Below are positions 1 to 5,629 of a stretch of 9,876 nt of DNA, piece by piece. Origin of the DNA: Flavobacteriaceae bacterium (lineage in GTDB: Bacteria; Bacteroidota; Bacteroidia; Flavobacteriales; Flavobacteriaceae); contig DAOVTF010000044.1 of assembly GCA_030633225.1 (NCBI GenBank), forward strand, positions 1 through 9,876, given 5' to 3'. Below the pieces are notes generated by a model. That model ran no database searches. It saw only the letters and a list, made by a program, of their open reading frames with translations, and had not been told where the DNA came from. The position numbers and the translations under genes are program-made. How positions within the stretch are numbered: position 1 is the stretch's first letter; the number at the start of each line of letters is the position of its first letter.

Positions 1-198
1 GATGATTTATTCAAACATGTCCCCGTTGAAATGGGCGTGGATTTCAATGTTGATTATATGTCCGCCGAAGCTTTTTTCGATATCGGCGGGACGATTCATT
101 ATTTCAAAGAATTCAGAAAAAAGAACACCGACACGTTTGAACTTGCGCGCGACATTAAAGAATATTTTTCAGACAAATTACCAGTTCTTACCATATAG
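1..198 (+). CDS. C-terminal fragment of an unrecognised protein, possibly foreign sequence
   Basis: Frame 1 is open from the window edge to a TAG at 196-198, giving 65 residues that read like real protein (for example FFDIGGTIHYFKEF at residues 25-38, then a Lys/Glu-rich helical tail). I do not recognise the family. Composition differs from the rest of the window: 1-160 is about 41% GC against about 30% for 161-360, and 25 of the first 53 codons end in G or C (GCC, GGC, ACG, CGC, GCG), which is rare in the other genes here. From roughly codon 54 onward the same DNA, read on the other strand, encodes recognisable CrcB, so the last 10 or so residues and the stop probably belong to crcB antisense rather than to the original gene. 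It is therefore either a truncated gene at a rearrangement or a chimeric contig end. Confidence 0.5.
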   Translation, partial: DDLFKHVPVEMGVDFNVDYMSAEAFFDIGGTIHYFKEFRKKNTDTFELARDIKEYFSDKLPVLTI

Positions 199-353
199 CC
201 AAAAATTAATCCAATAAATAAACTTCCTAAAATATTGGCTATCATGGTACCATAAGGAAGGGCACTTTCAAAATTATTGAATTTTACACTTAACCAATAT
301 CTAGCTACACTTCCAAATCCACCACCCAAAAATACAAGTAAAGCCTGTTTCAT
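99..353 (-). pseudogene. crcB: Truncated CrcB/FluC fluoride channel
   Basis: The first 60 or so of 84 residues are a clear CrcB/FluC N-terminus: a first membrane helix with LVFLGGGFGSVARYW at residues 6-20, then YGTMIANILGSLFIGLIFGY at 34-53, which carries the family's conserved GT-x(3)-N-x-LG motif. FluC proteins are dual-topology dimeric fluoride exporters of about 120-130 residues with four helices. Here similarity stops after about residue 60-67, and the rest (SRASSNVSVFFFLNSLK) is out-of-family sequence from the GC-richer segment. The conserved GFCGGFTTFSTF region, which holds the phenylalanines and the central Na+ site, is absent, so this product should not form a channel. The ATG at 351-353 lies 15 bp after the upstream membrane-protein gene, suggesting cotranscription. 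No fluoride riboswitch fits in that gap. The truncation may be an assembly artefact. Confidence 0.8.
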
Positions 354-368
354 TTATCTAAATTTTAT

Positions 369-1466
369 TTATAGCTCAACATCATCAATATCAATCCAAT
401 TCCATTTTCCGGTAATTGTACCTTTATTTAAAATAACTATTCCGGGGTTTGATCTAACAATTGTTTTAAGAGTCGTTTCATCACAAAAAAGTAAATCAAA
501 CTCTAAATTATACTTTTTCTTAATTTTTAAATAATCTTCTTCAATAGATGCTGAAAAGCTATAAACGGTATATCCATTTTGTAAAGCTTTATCACTAATT
601 TCTTTAATGTTTAACCAACTTGATTCATTGGTTTTTTGTAAATCATAAGCAACAATTAACATTAATCGCTCCTTTTGCATTAATAATTTCGTAATGTCTT
701 CATCATTTCTTTCCATGGTAAAATCATGAATTGGGGGCTCATAACCTTTTTCAATAGTTTTAGTTTTTCGATCAACAAAAGTTGATCCTTCAATATTCCA
801 TGGTTTTTCTTCTGTTGTAAAAACTTTATCCTCTCCATCAACATTATAAATCCAAGTATCTTCAAACACAGCCTTCGCAGCTCCTTCTGGGATTATCATT
901 CCTTCAGGAATATTTTTACCTACCGCATACGCTCTAAAATCAATAATTGGTAAATGCTTTAACACATAAAAAGTAATAAACATAAATGAAGCCAATGAAA
1001 TTATTGAAACCCACTTTACAAATATTTCTGAAACTATTGGTTGAATATCGTATACTCTTATGATCAAATAAATAATTAATCCAATAAGAATTATGTTTTT
1101 ATAAAATGTTTCCCAAGGAGTTAAGGTAATAGCATCTCCAAAACAGCCACAATCTGTAACTTTATTATAATAAGCTGAATACCATGTTAAAAATAAAAAC
1201 AAAAGGGTAATAAAAAACAAACTCCATACTGTTATTTTGGGTTTATACCCTATTAGCAACAAAACACCTAACATTATCTCAGCCAGAATTAAAACAATGG
1301 AAAATTGTAATGCATACGGACTTAAAAACTCTAAGTTTAAAACATCAGCACCAAAATACTCCTCAAATTTATACGCCGAACCAAGAGGGTCTACTAATTT
1401 TACAAATCCGGAAAAAATAAATGTAAGCGATACAAGTAATCTTGCTATTTGGGTAAGTATATTCAT
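369..1466 (-). CDS. BT_3928-type DoxX/MauE-like membrane protein with thioredoxin-like C-terminal domain
   Basis: This 365-residue protein has an N-terminal membrane part with about five helices (near residues 4-24, 50-72, 77-99, 122-137 and 148-168), matching the DoxX/MauE fold. A conserved CGCFG motif at 106-110 sits just after helix 3. In related MauE/VKOR-like proteins such Cys pairs take part in disulfide exchange. The C-terminal part from about residue 240 reads as a thioredoxin-like domain: a beta strand LMLIVAYDL at 268-276, a helix, and RSNPGIVIL at 338-346 with the cis-Pro position, but it lacks the CXXC active site. Only three cysteines are visible in the protein (106, 108 and 328). 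This is the architecture annotated in Bacteroidota as BT_3928 family, whose physiological role is unknown to me. It starts 16 bp after the DUF1599 gene, so the two are probably cotranscribed. A redox role is inference. Confidence 0.85.
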   Translation of the reverse strand: MNILTQIARLLVSLTFIFSGFVKLVDPLGSAYKFEEYFGADVLNLEFLSPYALQFSIVLILAEIMLGVLLLIGYKPKITVWSLFFITLLFLFLTWYSAYYNKVTDCGCFGDAITLTPWETFYKNIILIGLIIYLIIRVYDIQPIVSEIFVKWVSIISLASFMFITFYVLKHLPIIDFRAYAVGKNIPEGMIIPEGAAKAVFEDTWIYNVDGEDKVFTTEEKPWNIEGSTFVDRKTKTIEKGYEPPIHDFTMERNDEDITKLLMQKERLMLIVAYDLQKTNESSWLNIKEISDKALQNGYTVYSFSASIEEDYLKIKKKYNLEFDLLFCDETTLKTIVRSNPGIVILNKGTITGKWNWIDIDDVEL

Positions 1467-1482
1467 TTAATAATTTTAAAAA

Positions 1483-2025
1483 TCAATTTTCTTCACTCAT
1501 CAAAATCAATGCAAAAACCGCATAATTAATCATATCTTGGTAATTAGCATCAATTCCTTCTGAAACCAGTGTCTTACCACTATTATTTTCTATTTGCTTA
1601 ACACGAAGTAATTTTTGTAAAATAAGATCGGTTAAAGAACTAACACGCATTTCTCGCCATGCTTCACCATAATCATGATTTTTATCTTCCATGAGTTGTT
1701 TGGTTATGGTTATATGTTTGTCGAATAACTTGGTTGCCTCTTCAACATTTAAATCAGGTTGTTCTGCAATGCCTTTTTCAATTTGTATCAATGCCATCAC
1801 TGAATAGTTGATAATTCCAATAAATTCAGGAATCTCATCTTCATCAACTTTTCTAACATTATTTTCTTGTAATTGTCTTATTCTTTGTGCTTTAATAAAT
1901 ATCTGATCTGTTAAAGATGGTAATCTTAAAATACGCCAAGCACTACCATAATCCGTCATTTTATCAATATATAACGACCGGCATTCATCGGTAACTTCAT
2001 CGTATTGTTGAGATGTTTTTTGCAT
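1483..2025 (-). CDS. Tandem DUF1599 (Nmad1-type) protein
   Basis: The 180-residue protein consists of two copies of one all-helical unit, at about 21-83 and 114-177. Each copy shows DYGxAWRxxR, then SLTDxIxxKxxRxxQxxxN, then an acidic stretch, then INYxVxALI (DYGSAWRILR at 25-34 matches DYGEAWREMR at 118-127). I recognise this as DUF1599, also called nucleotide modification associated domain 1, which is widespread in Bacteroidota. The conserved acidic and Asn/Tyr helix resembles the layout of MazG-like all-alpha NTP pyrophosphatases, so a nucleotide-related function is plausible but inferred. The protein is soluble, with no signal peptide. The ATG at 2023-2025 is the first possible start, and the gene is divergent from the LOG-family gene across 123 bp. 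A near match to the Bacteroidota -7 element (TAAGTTTT, minus strand, 2037-2044) lies just upstream but has no good -33 partner. Confidence 0.85.
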   Translation of the reverse strand: MQKTSQQYDEVTDECRSLYIDKMTDYGSAWRILRLPSLTDQIFIKAQRIRQLQENNVRKVDEDEIPEFIGIINYSVMALIQIEKGIAEQPDLNVEEATKLFDKHITITKQLMEDKNHDYGEAWREMRVSSLTDLILQKLLRVKQIENNSGKTLVSEGIDANYQDMINYAVFALILMSEEN

Positions 2026-2097
2026 GTATAATGTATAAAACTTAGTTTTTTTGTTTTGATTTATCGAAACGAATTTATAAAAAATCTAATGAAAAAA

Positions 2098-2105
2098 TAG
2101 TTTTG
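2098..2105 (+). promoter_or_regulatory. Candidate -7 promoter element for the LOG-folP-cdaA operon
   Basis: TAGTTTTG matches the Bacteroidota -7 consensus TAnnTTTG exactly and would start transcription around 2111, about 38 nt before the LOG-family ATG. It sits in the 123-bp divergent gap 2026-2148. No TTG is present at the expected -33 distance, so the assignment is tentative in such AT-rich sequence. Confidence 0.4.
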
Positions 2106-2148
2106 GTTTGTTTATTTTTACAAAAGATTTCAATTAATAAATTAACGT

Positions 2149-2733
2149 ATGAAACGAATTGCGGTATTTTGTGGTTCAAGCATTGGTTTTAAATCAATCT
2201 ATGCTGAAGAAGCAAGAAAACTAGGTGAATATTTTGCTCAAAACAATATATCTTTAGTATATGGTGGTGGAAAAATAGGCTTAATGGGTGCTATTGCTGA
2301 TACTATTATTGAAAATAAAGGCGAAGTTATTGGAGTTATTCCAAAGTTATTACGTCATGAAGAAGTAGCCCATACTCAAATTACCAGAATGATAGTGACT
2401 AAAAAGATGTCAAAAAGAAAAGTAAGAATCAGTAAACTTGTTGATGGGTATATTGCGCTTGCTGGTGGTTTTGGAACTTTAGATGAAATTTTTGAAGCTT
2501 TAACTTTAGGTCAATTAGGTATAGAAAACAAACCAATTGGAATTTTAAATACCAATGCTTTTTTTAATCATACTTTACAGCAATTAGACCATATGGTAAG
2601 TGAAGGATTTTTAAAACAAAACAACAGAGATATGATCTTGGTAAGTGAAAATATTGAAGAATTAATTGATAAAATGAAAACTTATCAAGCGCCTAAAATG
2701 AGTAAAGTTGTTAATACTGTTGCCAGCAAATAA
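2149..2733 (+). CDS. LOG-family cytokinin riboside 5'-monophosphate phosphoribohydrolase-like protein
   Basis: This 194-residue protein has the Rossmann-like LOG (TIGR00730) fold. Motifs in order are AVFCGSS at 5-11, YGGGKIGLMG at 38-47, MSKRK at 87-91, and AGGFGTLDEIFE at 105-116, followed by QLGIENKPIGILN at 122-134. Family members hydrolyse nucleoside 5'-monophosphates, such as cytokinin ribotides or AMP, to the base and ribose 5-phosphate. The Arg of the M-x-x-RK motif (R90) and the Glu of GTxxE (E113), both important for catalysis, are kept. The classical PGGxGT is AGGFGT here, and MHxRK is MSKRK. Length is normal for the short bacterial class. The ATG directly begins the conserved MKRIAVFCGSS strand. 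It is the first gene of a plus-strand run, with folP starting 21 bp after its stop. The bacterial substrate cannot be told from sequence, and older annotations call such proteins lysine decarboxylases, wrongly. Confidence 0.88.
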   Translation: MKRIAVFCGSSIGFKSIYAEEARKLGEYFAQNNISLVYGGGKIGLMGAIADTIIENKGEVIGVIPKLLRHEEVAHTQITRMIVTKKMSKRKVRISKLVDGYIALAGGFGTLDEIFEALTLGQLGIENKPIGILNTNAFFNHTLQQLDHMVSEGFLKQNNRDMILVSENIEELIDKMKTYQAPKMSKVVNTVASK

Positions 2734-2754
2734 ACTTCAAACAATAAATTGAAT

Positions 2755-3579
2755 ATGAAAAGCATTAATTGTAAGGGTGAATTAATTGACTTAAGGACTC
2801 CAAAAATTATGGGGATTTTGAATCTTACACCAGATTCATTTTATGATGGAGGAAAATATACTTCTGAAAAAGAAATTCTTTTACAAACAGAAAAAATGAT
2901 TGATGAAGGTGCAACTTTTATTGACATAGGAGGTTATTCATCAAGGCCAGGAGCAAAGCATATTAGTGAAAAAGATGAAATCACAAGAATAGTACCTGTG
3001 GTTGAGAGTTTAATAAAACATTTTCCAAATATTTTAATTTCTATTGATACTTTTAGAAGTGAAGTGGCTAAACAAAGTATTGATTCAGGTGCTTGTATGA
3101 TCAATGATATTTCGGCAGGAAATTTAGATTCAAAAATGTTTGATACCATTGCAAATCTTCAAGTTCCTTACATCATGATGCATATGAAAGGTACTCCTCA
3201 AAACATGCAAAACAATATTGATTATGACAATTTGATAAATGATATTATTTATTTTTTCTCAAAAAAAATAAATAAATTAAGAGAATTTGGAGTAAACGAT
3301 ATTATTTTAGATGTTGGTTTTGGATTTAGCAAAACACTAGATCAAAATTATGAACTTTTACAAAATTTAAATTTGTTTAAAAATTTAGAATTGCCAATTT
3401 TAGTTGGTATTTCAAGAAAATCAATGTTATACAAACTATTAGATATAACACCCAAAGAAGCTTTAAATTCAACAAGTGTTGCCAATACAATTGCTTTGTT
3501 ACAAGGTTCAAATATATTAAGAGTACATGATGTAAAAGAGGCAATGGAAACTATTAATATTGTTAAAAAAGTTATTTAG
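2755..3579 (+). CDS. folP: Dihydropteroate synthase
   Basis: FolP condenses 6-hydroxymethyl-7,8-dihydropterin pyrophosphate with p-aminobenzoate in folate synthesis and is the sulfonamide target. From the ATG at 2755 the protein is 274 residues, normal for the family, with a TIM barrel carrying every signature: GILNLTPDSF at 20-29, DIGGYSSRPGA at 57-67, SIDT at 96-99, INDIS at 116-120, MHMKGTPQNMQ at 142-152, DVGFGF at 186-191, GISRKSM at 218-224 and RVHDV at 256-260. Substitutions relative to the E. coli type are GGY for GGE in the pABA loop and DVGFGF for DPGFGF. A TTG two codons earlier (2749) is possible, but the ATG is preferred. The gene follows the LOG gene and is followed after only 4 bp by a lipoprotein gene and then cdaA, so the genes are very likely cotranscribed. 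Confidence 0.95.
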   Translation: MKSINCKGELIDLRTPKIMGILNLTPDSFYDGGKYTSEKEILLQTEKMIDEGATFIDIGGYSSRPGAKHISEKDEITRIVPVVESLIKHFPNILISIDTFRSEVAKQSIDSGACMINDISAGNLDSKMFDTIANLQVPYIMMHMKGTPQNMQNNIDYDNLINDIIYFFSKKINKLREFGVNDIILDVGFGFSKTLDQNYELLQNLNLFKNLELPILVGISRKSMLYKLLDITPKEALNSTSVANTIALLQGSNILRVHDVKEAMETINIVKKVI

Positions 3580-3583
3580 ATTA

Positions 3584-4258
3584 ATGAAAAAATTCTACTA
3601 TAAATTATTATTACTCAGTATATTTCTTGTTTCTAGTTGTGCAAATAAAGAAGTGCAACTTCCTAAGATAGAAATTGACGGAATACCAGAAATTCATAAC
3701 CATTCAAGTATTTGGATTTTTTATGAGCAAAAAGGCAATGAAGAAATAGCTGTTTTAAATAAAAACAATAAGATATTAAATACACATTGGATTTTTAATA
3801 TCGATAAACGATTACCAATAAAAGAAGTCGTTCCTTTTTTAATACAAATGCAAAAAAATAAAAACAAAGATTCGATGCATAAAAAAGAAGGAAATTTGAA
3901 TTATTTTAGTTATGCTAATATAAAATCTAATCAAATTGCATTATTAGATTTTGACCCAACTCACTATATTTACAACATAGATGAGTATAAAACTCTGTTT
4001 GCTAATTTATTAAGTAATAAAATTATTGAACTTGATATTCAAAATGAGAATTTATTTTTAAATAAAAAAAGTGTTGAGTTAAATCAGTTACAAAGAAAAA
4101 TAGATCAGTTAAAATTAAAAGATTCTTTAGCTAATTTCAAAATACTATTGAAATACAATGAGAATACTTCCTATCAATATTATCTAGAAACAAAGGTTTT
4201 TCTATCAAAAATTGAGATTCAAATTGATTCTACCGAATATATTTATAGTTTAAAATAA
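3584..4258 (+). CDS. Uncharacterised lipoprotein, possible ExbD/TolR-like C-terminal domain
   Basis: From the ATG at 3584 the 224-residue product begins with a type II signal peptide: KK at 2-3, a hydrophobic core at 7-16, and a lipobox ending in VSSC, with the lipidated Cys at residue 19. The mature part should therefore be a periplasm-facing or outer-membrane lipoprotein. I do not recognise the N-terminal half. It contains NTHWIFNIDKRLPIKEVVPF at 66-85 and NYFSYANIKS at 106-115. Residues about 147-212 (strand, LFLNKKSVELNQLQRKI, then KILLKYNENTSYQYYLETK) follow the pattern of the ExbD/TolR periplasmic domain: beta strand, 'LNGxxV' turn, helix, beta strand, 'Y.....V' helix. That is inference from pattern only. 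The gene lies 4 bp after folP and 29 bp before cdaA. An in-frame TTG at 3560, inside folP, is a less likely start because it puts the charged N-terminus eight residues too long. Confidence 0.75.
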   Translation: MKKFYYKLLLLSIFLVSSCANKEVQLPKIEIDGIPEIHNHSSIWIFYEQKGNEEIAVLNKNNKILNTHWIFNIDKRLPIKEVVPFLIQMQKNKNKDSMHKKEGNLNYFSYANIKSNQIALLDFDPTHYIYNIDEYKTLFANLLSNKIIELDIQNENLFLNKKSVELNQLQRKIDQLKLKDSLANFKILLKYNENTSYQYYLETKVFLSKIEIQIDSTEYIYSLK

Positions 4259-4287
4259 TTCTTACATTTACAAAAACTAATAAACTA

Positions 4288-5070
4288 TTGGACTCTTTTG
4301 ATTTTTTAGACATCGGCTTTTTAGATATTTTAGATATTGTTTTAGTTGCTGTTTTACTTTTCTATATTTTTAAACTAATTCGAGGTACTGCTGCCATCAA
4401 TATTTTTATTGGAATTGCTATTATTTATTTAATTTGGAAGCTTACTCAAGCACTAGAAATGGAATTGCTAAGCGATATTCTTGGTAAATTTTTAGGCGGT
4501 GGATTTATTGCTTTAATCATTGTTTTTCAACAAGAAATAAGAAAATTCTTATTGATGGTTGGTTCTACAAATATTGCCTCGAAAAAAGGGATTTTAAAAA
4601 GGTTTAATTTCTTTAAATCAGAAATAGCACCTAATAATCAAATTGATATTATTGTAAGTTTTTGTGAAGAAATGTCAAAGAGTAAGACTGGAGTCTTAAT
4701 TGTTCTTGAAAGAAATAATAATTTAGAGTTTGTGAAAATTACTGGAGACCCAATGTATATTGAGGTAAACAAACCTATATTAAAAAGTATTTTTTATAAA
4801 AACAGTCCACTTCATGATGGCGCCATAGTTGTTGAAAATAATATAATTACAGCAACAAGAGTTATATTACCAATTGAAAATACTACTGAAATTCCTGCCC
4901 ATTTTGGTTTAAGACATCGTGCTGCATTAGGAATTACTATTAGAAGTGATGCTCTTTCAATTGTAGTTTCTGAAGAAACCGGACAAATATCATATATGAA
5001 TAATGGTGCTTTTATCTTGTTTGAAGATACCGCAGAGTTAAGTGAAATTATAAAAGAGGATCTCTCTTAA
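4288..5070 (+). CDS. cdaA: Membrane diadenylate cyclase CdaA
   Basis: CdaA converts two ATP molecules to cyclic di-AMP, a second messenger linked to osmotic balance, potassium transport and the cell envelope. The 260-residue protein has three N-terminal membrane helices (about residues 13-30, 36-55 and 62-81) followed by the DisA_N (DAC) domain at about 105-255. Catalytic motifs are intact: LHDGAIV at 175-181, GLRHRAALG at 207-215, and SEETG at 228-232. The chosen start is TTG at 4288. There is no ATG before residue 57, which would delete the membrane region, and the TTG aligns with the usual N-terminus (MDxFxFLxIGFLDILDI pattern). Upstream neighbours are folP and a lipoprotein gene, and the acetyltransferase follows 15 bp later. 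No ybbR/cdaR partner is seen in the window, so the lipoprotein is the nearest candidate for an extracytoplasmic partner (speculative). Confidence 0.94.
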   Translation: MDSFDFLDIGFLDILDIVLVAVLLFYIFKLIRGTAAINIFIGIAIIYLIWKLTQALEMELLSDILGKFLGGGFIALIIVFQQEIRKFLLMVGSTNIASKKGILKRFNFFKSEIAPNNQIDIIVSFCEEMSKSKTGVLIVLERNNNLEFVKITGDPMYIEVNKPILKSIFYKNSPLHDGAIVVENNIITATRVILPIENTTEIPAHFGLRHRAALGITIRSDALSIVVSEETGQISYMNNGAFILFEDTAELSEIIKEDLS

Positions 5071-5085
5071 TCACTTATTTGATAT

Positions 5086-5622
5086 ATGAATTATCTTAAA
5101 ATATTTGAAACTGAACGACTAGAAATTAGAGAGTTTGTTAAATCGGATTCTGATTGTTTTTTCGACTTGATGGGTAATTCTAAAGTTATGAATCCTATTC
5201 CCTTAGATGCTTTAACTAGAGTAGAAAGTAACAATAAACTAATTAAATTAATAGACCTTTACAAATTAAAAACTGAAAAGAAAATTTGGGCAATTACATT
5301 AAAAAATAATCTTGAATTAATAGGGCTATGTGGTTTGATTATTAATAATGATAATGAGGATGAAATTGCATATCGTTTAAGAGAAAAATTTTGGAGTAAT
5401 GGTTATGGTACTGAAATATCAATAGGTTTAATTGATTATGGTTTTGAAAAATTAAACTTTGAATTGATAACTGCTGATGTTAATATTTCTAATAAAAAGT
5501 CACGTAAAATATTAGAAAAATTTATGTTTTTTGATAAGGAATTCTATAATCCAATTGAAAAATGTACAGATAGAAGATATAAATTAACCAAAAAAAACTG
5601 GTATCAAAAAAAGCTTAACTAG
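5086..5622 (+). CDS. GNAT acetyltransferase, RimJ/RimL type
   Basis: A 178-residue GCN5-related N-acetyltransferase of the Acetyltransf_3 (RimJ/RimL) group. It opens with the typical FETERLEIREF at 7-17. The central strand is WAITLKNNLELIGLCGL at 68-84, and the acetyl-CoA binding loop is FWSNGYGTEISIGLIDYGF at 102-120 (the Q/R-x-x-G-x-G/A motif in its usual RimL form). After that comes ITADVNISNKKSRKILEKF at 128-146, with the Asn and Ser characteristic of motif B. The acceptor substrate cannot be told: it may be a protein N-terminus, an antibiotic or a small amine. The ATG lies 15 bp after cdaA, so it is probably the last gene of that operon. Its stop codon overlaps the end of the convergent ABC transporter gene by 8 bp, within a hairpin. 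Base composition is like its neighbours, so there is no sign of recent transfer. Confidence 0.87.
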   Translation: MNYLKIFETERLEIREFVKSDSDCFFDLMGNSKVMNPIPLDALTRVESNNKLIKLIDLYKLKTEKKIWAITLKNNLELIGLCGLIINNDNEDEIAYRLREKFWSNGYGTEISIGLIDYGFEKLNFELITADVNISNKKSRKILEKFMFFDKEFYNPIEKCTDRRYKLTKKNWYQKKLN

Positions 5623-5629
5623 CTTTTTT
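5607..5629. terminator. Bidirectional terminator hairpin overlapping two convergent stop codons
   Basis: A perfect 9-bp inverted repeat, AAAAAAGCT (5607-5615) and AGCTTTTTT (5621-5629), encloses a 5-nt loop. Read on either strand it gives a stem ending in a run of six U. It covers the last codons and both stop codons of the convergent acetyltransferase and ABC transporter genes. The stem has only two GC pairs, so its strength is uncertain, but its position between two converging transcription units fits a shared terminator. Confidence 0.65.

Noticed and set aside
2..217. Plus-strand open frame in frame 2 at the left edge
   Set aside because: Its translation has no protein-like pattern. Frame 1 over 1-198 has the better codon pattern, and the right part is antisense to crcB.
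354..368. Fluoride riboswitch upstream of crcB
   Set aside because: Only 15 bp separate crcB from the preceding gene, and no crcB-motif fold can fit there.
277..534. Plus-strand open frame across the crcB start and the end of the DoxX-family gene
   Set aside because: It is antisense to two well-supported minus-strand genes and has low-complexity translation.
3560..3583. TTG start of the lipoprotein gene inside folP
   Set aside because: The ATG at 3584 gives a compact type II signal peptide with correct spacing to the lipobox Cys.
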